A program made the translations under genes and the position numbers. The notes below the pieces were generated by a model. It searched no databases. It was given only the letters and a program-made list of their open reading frames with translations, and was not told where the DNA came from. From NCBI RefSeq assembly GCF_019973775.1, contig NZ_AP025032.1:1674001-1738000 (forward strand): DNA of 64,000 nt, in the 5' to 3' direction. The DNA comes from Aureimonas sp. SA4125 (GTDB lineage: Bacteria > Pseudomonadota > Alphaproteobacteria > Rhizobiales > Rhizobiaceae). Shown here in pieces: positions 1-10,699 of this stretch. Within the stretch, counting starts at the first letter, position 1, and each line of letters opens with the position of its first letter.

Positions 1-26
1 CCCCACCCGAACTAGCGTTCGCCTCC

Positions 27-48
27 GACCCTCCCCCCGGGGAGGGTC
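27..48. terminator. perfect hairpin downstream of the integrase gene
   Basis: Two perfectly complementary 10-base arms (27-36 and 39-48) are separated by 2 bases, about 50 bases past the integrase stop. No clear T-run follows on either strand, so this is a terminator-like hairpin, not a proven terminator. Confidence 0.35.
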
Positions 49-100
49 TTACGCCCTCGCGGCGGCGATGTGATCCGCCCGGCTCGTGCCGGCTAAGCCG

Positions 101-1819
101 TCACTCCCCGGCCGCGGTTGAGGCTGCTCGAACCTTCTTCCGCCTAAGCTGCCGCGCTGGGCCACGGGTGGTCCGGTAGGGCGACAGGTCCAGCCCCTCG
201 GGCAAGGGCATCGCCGCCAGCACCTCGACTTCGTCGGCGCGCAGCGTCTTCGAGCCGTAGCTCTCCTCGACCGTCTTGAACGCGTGCCCCGTCTGCATGC
301 TGGATGTCCGGGGATCGACCTTTGCGATACGGAGGAGGTCCTTGGCGCTGTGACGCGATGAGTGGAACACGGTCGCGAGCCGCGTGTGCAGCCCGTACGC
401 TCGAAGTCGCGCTCCCTGACGCTTCGAGGCGGTGTCGGCCGGATCGGCGATGTCGCGATGTAGATGCGGGAACACCCATTCGCTATCCCGACGCGCCTTC
501 GCGTAGGCGACGAATCCGACCTCGACCAGTTCTTGGTGCAAGGCGAACAGGCGACGGCTGCCGTCGTTCTTGATCTGGCGGATTTCCGCTTTGCCATTGA
601 TCGTCAGATACCTCATGAGGTTCGCGACCCAAAGGCCCGGCCGGACTTCTTGGATGTCACCGCCCTGGAGGTAGGCCAACTCGCCGATGCGGGCGCCGGT
701 GAGGGTGCCGAGCAGCGGCAGCCAGTAGTCGTCTGGACGGACCTCTTTCGTAGCGCGCGCGAACCATGTGTTCAGCGCCTCGACGCTGAACGGCTCGCGC
801 GTGACGGCCTTCGGGGCGTGCGCTGGCGGGGTGACGGTCATTCCGGTGAAGGGCGAGTCGAATTCGCGATCGACAGCCAGCCACTCGAACGCGCCGACGA
901 CGGCGCCGACATAGGTGACGATCGTTGTTTCCGACCGACAGGGCGGAATGGGTTTTCCCGCTTTCCGGCGTTCCGCGATTCTGCCCGCGATTTCCAACGG
1001 CGTGGAGCCTTGGAACTCCTTGAGCTTGGTCCAGTGGTTCGGCATGTCGGCGATGATCTTGCCGAAGGTCCGTAAGTCCTTCTTGACGTATGCCGACAAC
1101 GGCTTGTCGCCGACGATGGCGATGAACTCGCCGAGCTTGCCGGCGATGCCGATCGCGTAAGCCTCCGACCTGCCAGCGTCCCGGACCGATTGCGTGTAGG
1201 CGCCGACACACGAACTGAGCAACGGCAGACCGGGAACCTCGGGGACGACGGGAGGCAACGGCGAAGCGACGGGGGCCACAGCCGCGTTGGCAGGCTGAGG
1301 GTCGATCCGCCGTCCGATGGTGAGGGCGAGGTCGACGAACCGCTCGTGGCTCGCCCGTTCCGACGACCACGCGGCTTCATCCTGCGCCAGCGCCGCGCCG
1401 ACGACGTCGAGCCTTGTCCGGATCGACGCCAGCGCCTTCCTGCGGGCATCCTGCGCGGCGGCGGCGGAGCGGTGATGCGCGGCGAGTTCCCGCGAGTCGG
1501 GATCGTCGTGCCCGCCGTGCTGATCGGCCTCCGAGCGGGCCGACGCAGCTTTCAGCCCAGCCCAGCGGATTCCGCGGTCAAGCGTTTCCAGCTCGGCGGC
1601 CAGAACGGCCAGGCTGCGGATCAGGGTTTCGCGGTCGGCCATGCCAGCATCCCAAAGCTCGTGACAGTGAGCCGCAAGCCTAGTCGCTCTGCGTTGAGCT
1701 TCCGTTGCCGTCAGTCGGCCGAGCGAAACCCGAAGGGGCGAAAGCCCAAAGGATTCGCGATGGACGACAGGGATTCGCAGTTGGAAACGATAGCCGGAGG
1801 GTCGCCGGGAAAGGTGCAT
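101..1819 (-). CDS. tyrosine recombinase / site-specific integrase
   Basis: A 572-residue tyrosine recombinase that would integrate or excise an element at the adjacent tRNA gene. Visible catalytic residues are Arg377 in GARIGEL, His486 and Arg489 in FHSSRHS, a GH box near 515 and the nucleophile Tyr521 in EESYGS. The N-terminal part (about 1-200) has an integrase-like MHLSRRPSGYRFQLRIP start, followed by an Ala/Arg-rich, probably helical region; a SAM-like core-binding domain covers about 205-340. It is longer than the usual 350-450 residues. Its start lies 80 bases from the tRNA-Ser 3' end and it reads away from the tRNA, as in tRNA-targeting islands. The open frame and complete active site suggest an intact enzyme. 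No excisionase is visible in this window. Confidence 0.9.
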   Translation of the reverse strand: MHLSRRPSGYRFQLRIPVVHRESFGLSPLRVSLGRLTATEAQRRATRLAAHCHELWDAGMADRETLIRSLAVLAAELETLDRGIRWAGLKAASARSEADQHGGHDDPDSRELAAHHRSAAAAQDARRKALASIRTRLDVVGAALAQDEAAWSSERASHERFVDLALTIGRRIDPQPANAAVAPVASPLPPVVPEVPGLPLLSSCVGAYTQSVRDAGRSEAYAIGIAGKLGEFIAIVGDKPLSAYVKKDLRTFGKIIADMPNHWTKLKEFQGSTPLEIAGRIAERRKAGKPIPPCRSETTIVTYVGAVVGAFEWLAVDREFDSPFTGMTVTPPAHAPKAVTREPFSVEALNTWFARATKEVRPDDYWLPLLGTLTGARIGELAYLQGGDIQEVRPGLWVANLMRYLTINGKAEIRQIKNDGSRRLFALHQELVEVGFVAYAKARRDSEWVFPHLHRDIADPADTASKRQGARLRAYGLHTRLATVFHSSRHSAKDLLRIAKVDPRTSSMQTGHAFKTVEESYGSKTLRADEVEVLAAMPLPEGLDLSPYRTTRGPARQLRRKKVRAASTAAGE

Positions 1820-1899
1820 TGGGGTTCCGCCCTGGGTACACGGCTGGGTACATCAGCCGTTTGGGCGGGGATTTCATAAACGATATCAACCAGTTGCAC

Positions 1900-1989
1900 T
1901 GGCGGAGAAGAAGGGATTCGAACCCTCGAAACGGTTCCCCGTTTACGCCCTTAGCAGGGGCGCGCCTTCGACCACTCGGCCACCTCTCC
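1900..1989 (-). tRNA. tRNA-Ser (anticodon GCT)
   Basis: On the minus strand a 90-base tRNA folds with acceptor stem GGAGAGG/CTTCTCC, the D-arm GGCCGAGTGG typical of serine tRNAs, anticodon GCT at 1955-1953, a long variable arm and T-arm GGGTTCGAATCCC. The discriminator G and an encoded CCA are present at 1903-1900. A long variable arm with GCT is diagnostic for serine. The 3' end is the likely attachment site used by the neighbouring integrase. Confidence 0.97.
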
Positions 1990-2182
1990 GAGGCGAGGTA
2001 CTAAAGGGGTTCGCGGTTCTAATCAAGGGGATTCGGCGCCTAAACTCGCGCGCAAATCCAGCAAGATTGGTCTGCTTCGTGCAGTATGGAACGCGCGGAC
2101 GGGCTATCGCGAGGCCGTTCTGCGGCACACGCCGTTTTTTCCGCTATGCCGCCGAAGACCTGATGATCGACGGGCCCTCGAC

Positions 2183-2209
2183 CAGTCGCCCGTTACCGGC
2201 GGGCGACTG
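2183..2209 (-). terminator. hairpin after the RTX gene
   Basis: CAGTCGCCCG (2183-2192) pairs perfectly with CGGGCGACTG (2200-2209) across a 7-base loop, 20 bases beyond the RTX stop. No T-tract follows, so termination is inferred from position and stem strength. Confidence 0.4.
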
Positions 2210-2228
2210 CTTCGTTCTTGGCCAGGAA

Positions 2229-4073
2229 TCAGAAGAAGATGAAATCATCCGCGGTGAGATTGGCGAGCGAGAAGTTCTTTAGTGCGATCCTGTCGCCGGA
2301 ACCCGCATCGATCAGGACGTCGCCCCCGATTTGCTGCGAGGAGGCCATGACAGCAGCGTAGTTTGCGAAGATCGATTGCGACATCTGGATCTTGTCGACG
2401 CCGTTCTGAAAGTCGAAGATCTGGTCAGTGTCGAAATCGCGGGCCGTGTACTGAAACGCGTCGGCGCCGCCCTCGCCATAGAGATAGTCGTTGCCGCCTT
2501 CGCCGCGCAGCGTGTCACCGCCGTCGCCGCCCCGCAGCGAGTCCCCGTCCGCTCCGCCCCAGATCGTATCGTTGCCGCCGAAGCCGAAAATCGAGTCAGC
2601 GCCGGCGTTGCCGCTGATGGCGTCGCTATAGTTGGCGCTACCAGGGTCGTCGCCGTAGATGAAATCGTTGCCGTCATTGCCGGAGATCGAGTCGCCGTCC
2701 GCCCCGCCGTTGATGAGGTCGCCTTCCGTGCCGCCCGAGATGGTATCGGCACCTGCGCCGCCTGTGATCGTATCGGCCCCCTCGCCACCCGACAAATTGT
2801 CGGCACCACCGGCGCCGTTGAGCTTGTCGCCGCCGTCACCGCCTGCGATCGAATTGGCGCCTGTATTGCCATTGATGACGTTCGCCAGGCCGTTGCCAAT
2901 CCCCGAGAGATTGCCCGATCCTGTCAATGTCAGGTTTTCGACCTGGCCAAGAATGACCGCCGAGTTGGCGAGGTCGAAGCTGATGGACGAGATGACCGTA
3001 TCGTTGCCGTTTCCACCGTCGTCACTTTCGTCGACGACGTCGCCGGAATTATCGACGTAGTAGGAATCGTTTCCGGCGCCACCCCGCATGATGTCGGCGC
3101 CCGCAAGCCCGTTCAGCGTATCATTGCCGCCGAAGGTGCGAATCAGGTTGGCGCCGGAACTGCCGGTGACCACGTCGTTCGCATTGGTCGCCCGTACATT
3201 CTCGATGCTGACGAGCGTGTCCTGGCTGCCAAAGCCATCGATGGCTATTCCGGTCGTCAAATCAACGTTCACGCCGCGCGTGCCGCCTTGCCGGTCATCA
3301 CGGTCGTATCGAACCGTGTCCACCCCGCCGCCGCCATCGATCGAGTCTCGTCCGCCGAGGCCGTAAAAGACTTCGCCCACGCTCGATCCTACGAAGACGT
3401 CGGCAAAAAGAGTGCCGCGGTAGCCTTCGAAGTTCACAAAGGTTTCCGAGTTACCGAACGGATCGATAACGGTTCCCGTCTGGGCGTTCAGGTTGATGCC
3501 ACTGAAGGCTGCCGGATCGAAATAGGATGTCTGGAAGGACAGCTGGTCGACGCCGTCGCCGCCGTCGTACGTGTCTGTTCCCTGGCCGCCGTCGATGTAG
3601 TCGTCGCCATCGCCGCCGTTCAGCGTATCGTTGCCGGTTTCACCGTAAAGATCGTCGCCGCCGGCCTGACCGATCAGGACATCGTCGCCATTCAGCAGCC
3701 AGCGCCCGATATTGGGGCCGTAAGCATTGAACGCTGCCTCGAAATTCTCCAGCGACCGGTTGATATCGGTCAGCTGGTTCACCAGTGTCGTGCCGTCCGC
3801 CAACAGGAATTCGGCAGTCTGTATCGTTCCGCCGGTGGCAGCACCCTGGGAGTCGTAGGTGAAACCGGTGCCGATGAGCCGGAACTTCAACCCGCCGCCT
3901 GCGTCGAACATCTGTTCGGTTGCGGAGAATGATGTTCTTGTAAGAGATCCAAGAAAGAAAAGGTCTGTAAAACTGATATTGTAATCCACCCCTGGGATCG
4001 AGGGTGTATAGTTTTCTGGATAAACGCCGCCAGGAAAGTATGATGTGCCGTTTGCCAATGTATTTCTCTCCAT
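2229..4073 (-). CDS. RTX (hemolysin-type) calcium-binding repeat protein
   Basis: A 614-residue acidic, glycine-rich protein, probably secreted by a type I system. Residues 1-128 are a non-repetitive N-terminal part with no Sec signal peptide. From about 129 to 545 there are many GGxGxDxU nonapeptides (for example GGDGDDYIDGG and GGAGADTISGG), which form calcium-bound beta-rolls in this family. The last 70 residues (DAFQYTARDFDTDQIFDF to the end, FIFF) resemble the C-terminal RTX secretion region. No protease or lipase motif was found, so activity is unknown; adhesin or surface-layer-like roles are possible. No TolC/HlyB/HlyD genes are nearby. The insertion-sequence block starts about 120 bases upstream of its start codon. 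Confidence 0.85.
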   Translation of the reverse strand: MERNTLANGTSYFPGGVYPENYTPSIPGVDYNISFTDLFFLGSLTRTSFSATEQMFDAGGGLKFRLIGTGFTYDSQGAATGGTIQTAEFLLADGTTLVNQLTDINRSLENFEAAFNAYGPNIGRWLLNGDDVLIGQAGGDDLYGETGNDTLNGGDGDDYIDGGQGTDTYDGGDGVDQLSFQTSYFDPAAFSGINLNAQTGTVIDPFGNSETFVNFEGYRGTLFADVFVGSSVGEVFYGLGGRDSIDGGGGVDTVRYDRDDRQGGTRGVNVDLTTGIAIDGFGSQDTLVSIENVRATNANDVVTGSSGANLIRTFGGNDTLNGLAGADIMRGGAGNDSYYVDNSGDVVDESDDGGNGNDTVISSISFDLANSAVILGQVENLTLTGSGNLSGIGNGLANVINGNTGANSIAGGDGGDKLNGAGGADNLSGGEGADTITGGAGADTISGGTEGDLINGGADGDSISGNDGNDFIYGDDPGSANYSDAISGNAGADSIFGFGGNDTIWGGADGDSLRGGDGGDTLRGEGGNDYLYGEGGADAFQYTARDFDTDQIFDFQNGVDKIQMSQSIFANYAAVMASSQQIGGDVLIDAGSGDRIALKNFSLANLTADDFIFF

Positions 4074-4695
4074 TCCAGATTTCGAAACAACGATTTCGGT
4101 ACGGTCCGTGTAACCCTAGGTTAGGCAAATTTTTCAAGTGCGTGCAAGCCTGTGAACTCATCAAAAACAAGTTTGTGAGGGATGGAAACGTTCATACCAG
4201 CGAGCATCGGGTCTGACTCGTAGGGGATTCCCAAACTGGTTCTGATCTGAATCATGGTGGCAAACGGAGGTTTGCCATGGCGACGCCCATTCCACTTCGC
4301 ACCGATTTCGATGGTCCTGGCCTGCGTCGTCTGGCGCGGGATACCAAGGACGCCAACCAGGCGCGGCGTGAACCGCCTCGGGTTTGCCGGAGGCTCCAAC
4401 TCTTGAGAGACTGGAGCCATGACAAGCAAAACGACGAACAGATTTTCCCGGAAGTCCGCGAGCGCGCCGTGCGAATGGTCCTCGAACATCAGAGCGAGCA
4501 CGCCTCGCAATGGGCGGCGATGGGTTCGATCGCGGCGAAGATTGGCTGCACGCCCGAGACGCTCCGCGGCTGGGTGCGACAGGCAGAGCGTGATCAAGGC
4601 CTTCGTCCCGGACCGAGTAGTGAAGAGCGCGACCGGATCAAGGCGCTGGAGCGGGAGAACCGCGAACTGCGCCAGGCCAACGAGATCCTTCGTAA

Positions 4696-6850
<2,155 letters not shown>

Positions 6851-7604
6851 GCAGTACGTCTCCATCAGATACACCGAGCGATTGGCTGCCGCCGGCATCG
6901 AGCCATCGGTGGGAAGCGTCGGAGATTCCTATGATAACGCCCTCGCCGAGACGATCAACGGCCTCTACAAGACCGAGGTGATCCACCGCCGTGGACCATG
7001 GCGAAGCTGCGAGGCCGTCGAATTCGCCACCCTCGAATGGGTCGACTGGTTCAACAACCGCCGCCTCCTCGAGCCCATCGGAAACATTCCCCCCGCAGAG
7101 GCGGAGGAACGCTATTACGCTCAGCTTGAGGTGACCTCGATCGCCGCGTAGGACTCAAACCAATCAGCCTCCAGCAGACCCGGGGCGGTTCACTTCTGGC
7201 GCTGGCTGCGATCTACGAGGGCGGCTCACGCACCGACGCGGCCCGGATTGGCAGCGTGACGCTCCAGATCGTGCGCGACTGGGTGCTGCGGTTCAACGAG
7301 GGTGGTCCGACAGGGCTCATCAACGTCAAGGCGCCGGGCAGTTCCTCCAAGCTAAATGACAAGCAGCGCCATGCCTTGGCGAAGATTGTGGAGAGCGGCC
7401 CGATCCCGGCGATCCACGGCGTCGTGCGCTGGCGGCGCAAGGATCTGGCGCAGTGGATCTATGAGGAATTCGCCATCTCGTTGGACGAGACCACGGTCGG
7501 GCGCGAACTGAAGGCGCTTGGCTTTGCCAAGCTCTCGGCGCGTCCGCGCCACTATGCGCAGAACGAGTTCGAGGTGGATGCTTTCAAAACGTATGGCTCG
7601 CCCC

Positions 7605-7840
7605 GCCTGCAAGGGATTCTTTTCCGGCTCTTCAGTCTGCGCCAACGTATCCGGTCTCGGGGCCTTGATCGTCCCCGGCCAAGATGGAGCTTTCGCGCGT
7701 ACCGATCCTCATAAACACGACGGCGTCGAGCGCCATTTTTTTGGTCAGGATGTCGGCATGCCGTTCGACTGTCAGGCCATCTTTCCAGTCCACTCACAGA
7801 CATCTGCGACCTGAAGGCCTCCCTTCCGGTCGATCTGCAA
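7605..7840 (-). ncRNA. candidate bridge RNA region of the IS110-type element
   Basis: This is the roughly 236-base non-coding part between the transposase stop and the subterminal repeat at the right end of the element. IS110-family elements are known to encode a structured bridge RNA in a non-coding end. In the IS1111 group it lies downstream of the recombinase gene, which is where this space is. I did not fold it or identify the target- and donor-binding loops; the call rests on position and family knowledge. Confidence 0.4.
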
Positions 7841-8873
7841 TCATCCAGCCGACGACGTTGTCTCCAACACGAACGGACGCCCGCTTCTCAACACCGCCCA
7901 GATAATCCTGGCCATTTTCGCCGCCAGCGCGACGACGGCCGTGTTCATAAGCGTTCGCGACAGCAGGCCCCGGAGCCACTCGCCCAAGAGCGTCTTTCCC
8001 TTGGCCAAGGATGGCAGTGTGGCTCGGGCTCCATGGATCAGCATCCGCCTGAGATAACCGTTGCCGCGTTTGCTGATGCCAAGGAGCTTCGGCTTGCCAC
8101 CGGTCGTCATCTGCCGGGGAACGAGGCCGAGCCAGGCGGCGAGGTCGCGGCCTCGGCCAAACGTCTCGGCCTTGCCGACGGAAGCCACGAAGGCTGTCGC
8201 ATTCAGCGGGCCGATCCCCGGGATCGTCGAGAGCAGCTTCATCGACGTGTCCTCGCGGGCGAGGTTTGTAAACTCCGCATCGAAGGCGCCGATCCGAGCG
8301 TCGAGAGCGCGCCACTCGGCCCGCATGTCCTCGATCAGCACCCGGATCCGAGAGCCGATTGCCATCTCGCCGGCGAGAAGCTCATCCAGTCGAAGTTCGA
8401 GCTTGCGTCGCCCCTTGGCGATGACGATGCCGCGCTCGAGAAGGATCGCCCGAAGCTGGTTGATCAGCGTCGTGCGCTCGCCAACCAGCCGATTTCTTGC
8501 ACGATGCTGGCCTTGCATGTCGAGTTGCTCGTCGCTCTTCAGATCGACAAAGCGCATCGTCGGCCGGGTCGCGGCTTCCGCGATCGCCCTCGGCATCCCT
8601 ATCGTCGTTCTTCTGAGCTTTGACGTAGGGCCGAACGTATTCTGGCGACATCAGCCGGACGTCGTGACCCTGATCGCGAAGATGACGGCCAAGATGATGA
8701 GCGCCGCAGCACGCTTCCATCGCCACGATGCACGTCGGCATTCCCGCCGCCAGCTTCAACACGGTGTCTCTTCGCATCCGGCGCCGCAACAGGACCTTCC
8801 CGGCACCGTCCATCCCAACGACGCTGCAAATGTCCTTGCCAAGATCGATGCCCAGAACCCTGATCTCATTCAT
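7841..8873 (-). pseudogene. IS110-family transposase (frameshifted)
   Basis: The N-terminal RuvC-like domain starts at 8873 with MNEIRVLGIDLGK and has the DEDD residues: Asp in GIDLGK, Glu in VAMEACC and the two Asp around KNDDRDAE. One extra base in the C-run at 8587-8589 then shifts the frame. The rest (AIAEAATRPTMRF onward, to 7841) is in the next frame and includes the Tnp20 part STIPGIGPLNATAFVASVG, ending at TTSSAG. Correcting the base would give about 343 residues, normal for the family. The enzyme is probably dead, unless the shift is a sequencing error or is recoded. Confidence 0.85.
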
Positions 8874-9533
8874 CGGCTCGCCTCCGTGCTACTCTCAAAC
8901 GGCGCAGATCATGCGCCGAGGGAAAGGGGCGAGCCATTCCATAAACTTCCCCGCCGAACTGGCAGCCATCCAGGCCAAGCTCCCGAAGGGTACCGAGATC
9001 GAGCTCTGGTGGGCTGATGAAGCCCGCATAGGGCAAAAGAAAAAGATCACCCGCCGTTGGGCCAGGCGTGGCACGAGACCGTCCGCGCCGCACGACCAAC
9101 GCACCATGTGGGCGTACATCTTCGGCGCGGTCTGCCCGCAGAAGGGCAAGGGTGCCGGCCTTGTCCTGCCCTACTGCGACACCGGCGCGATGAACCAGCA
9201 CCTGGCGGAGATCTCACGCGCCGTCGATCCTGGCGCCCATGCCGTGCTGATCCTCGATCGCGCCGGCTGGCACATGACGCCCAAGCTCGTCGTGCCCGAA
9301 AACATCACGCTGCTCTTCCTACCGCCTCGCGCGCCTGAGTTGAACAAGGTCGAGAACGTCTGGCAGTTTATGCGCGACAACTGGCTCTCAAACCGCATCT
9401 TCATCGACTACGACGACATCGTCGCACACTGCTGCGAGGCCTGGAACAAGCTCGTCGACCAACCCTGGAAAATCATCTCCATCGGCATGCGGGATTGGGC
9501 GCATCGGTTCTGACCAGCGCTCGTTGGTATGAC

Positions 9534-10697
9534 GAGACCTGTGCGCGGGGGCTTGCCGGCAGCCTGTATCGTTAATTCACTGAAGTTCTTCGGACGGGGG
9601 GATTGGGTCATGGCGCGGCGTCGCATTGGTCAGGAAGCTCTTCGGCTTGGAGACGCGGGAGCAAAGCGCGGCCCTGGCGCCCTGGACGACATCGCTGGAA
9701 TGATCGACTGGCTCGAGATCGACCAGGACCTGTCGCCGATCTACCGCTCCGCGTCAGGTGAGAAGTCCTGGCCGCCGCTGGCGATGGTGAAGGCCCTTCT
9801 TTTGTCGGTCTGGTACGACCTGTCGGACGTGAAATTGGCCGAGGCCCTGGACGATCGCGCCTCGTTCCGCCGGTTCTGTGGTTTTGCCGCGAGTGAGCCA
9901 ACCCCGGAGCGCACCGCCTTCGTGCGGTTCCGCAAGGAGCTCGTGAGGCATGGCCTCGACACGGTTCTCTTCGAAGCGGTGACGCGCCAGCTCGACGAGA
10001 AGAACGTCATGGTGAAGACCGGCACGCTGGTGGACGCCACCATCATCGCCTCCGCCAGCATCACGAAGGACGAGGAGGCCCGTTGGGTCGGCCATCGCCG
10101 CAAGGCGGCCGTGCATGGCTACACGGCGCATGTGGCGACCGACGCCGACGGCGGCATCGTCCGGCGCATCGAGATGACGCCTGCCAATGTCAACGACGGC
10201 CGCATGCTCGGCGCGGTGCTGCCGCCCGATCCGGGCAACGTCCATGCCGATCTGGCCTACGCCAGTTCGCGCAATGAGATCCTGATCCGGGATGCTGGCG
10301 GCTCGTCGCGCCTGCCGGGGCGAGCGCTATGGGGCGGTGCCGAAGCGCTTGAGAAGCTGGAAGCCTGGAACCGCGAGGTCGGCCATGTCCGCCGCCGGAT
10401 CGAGAAGGTCTTCGGCACGTGGAAACGCAGCTACGGTCTGCGCCGCATGCGGTGGATCGGACTTGCGAAAGCTGGCCTTCAGGTACGGCTGACGGCGATC
10501 GCCTTCAATCTCACGCGAACACGAAACATCCTGCGCGAGCGCATGGCATGACGGCGGGACACCTGTGTCCGCCATCGGCCGATGGAGGCCGCAGCGCCTC
10601 GAAACCGCCTGTCGCAAACCGAAATCCAAGCATGCGGTAGACTGGCAAAACCCCTCAGTGCTGACCTCTGAAATCAAAGCCCCCGCGCACAGGTCTC
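9534..10697 (+). mobile_element. IS5-family element
   Basis: The inverted repeat GAGACCTGTGCGCGGGGGCT is perfect at both ends (from 9534, and its complement ending at 10697). The element is about 1.16 kb. It begins 4 bases after the TA that borders the IS630 right end. No convincing target duplication is visible; the left flank is TGAC and the right flank, read beyond IS256, is ATCA. Confidence 0.87.
9610..10551 (+). CDS. IS5-family transposase
   Basis: A 313-residue transposase. ATG 9610 (MARRRIGQEAL) is chosen over the in-frame upstream start at 9529, which would begin outside the left inverted repeat. The N-terminal half has a DUF772-like region (SWPPLAMVKALLLSVWYDLSD). The catalytic domain shows Asp in LVDATIIAS, Asp in VHADLAYASS and the conserved end RRRIEKVFGTWKRSYGLRRMRW with the catalytic Glu. 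Length and motifs look complete, so it may be active. Confidence 0.9.
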   Translation: MARRRIGQEALRLGDAGAKRGPGALDDIAGMIDWLEIDQDLSPIYRSASGEKSWPPLAMVKALLLSVWYDLSDVKLAEALDDRASFRRFCGFAASEPTPERTAFVRFRKELVRHGLDTVLFEAVTRQLDEKNVMVKTGTLVDATIIASASITKDEEARWVGHRRKAAVHGYTAHVATDADGGIVRRIEMTPANVNDGRMLGAVLPPDPGNVHADLAYASSRNEILIRDAGGSSRLPGRALWGGAEALEKLEAWNREVGHVRRRIEKVFGTWKRSYGLRRMRWIGLAKAGLQVRLTAIAFNLTRTRNILRERMA

Positions 10698-10699
10698 AT
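10692..10699. repeat. left copy of the 8-bp IS256 target duplication
   Basis: GGTCTCAT is identical to 12075-12082. Its first six bases are also the last six of the IS5 right inverted repeat, so IS256 landed exactly on the end of IS5. Confidence 0.88.

Larger units (their letters stand above)
7590..8942 (-). mobile_element. IS110-family (IS1111-type) element inserted in IS630
   Basis: The IS630 frame stops at FK (7589) and resumes at about 8943. Just inside both ends is the inverted repeat ATGGCTCGCCCC (7593-7604, and its complement at 8926-8937). Subterminal inverted repeats of this size are a mark of the IS1111 group. The element is about 1.35 kb. One side of the gene is short (about 70 bases before the start codon) and the other long (about 250 bases after the stop). 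Confidence 0.82.

Noticed and set aside
2461..3120. Periodic DNA that could be taken for a repeat array or CRISPR
   Set aside because: The periodicity comes from codons of RTX nonapeptides; spacers and exact repeats are absent. No CRISPR array was seen anywhere in the window.
2331..3932. A 533-codon plus-strand open frame
   Set aside because: Antisense to the RTX repeats; its Val/Ala/Asp periodicity merely mirrors the nonapeptide repeats.
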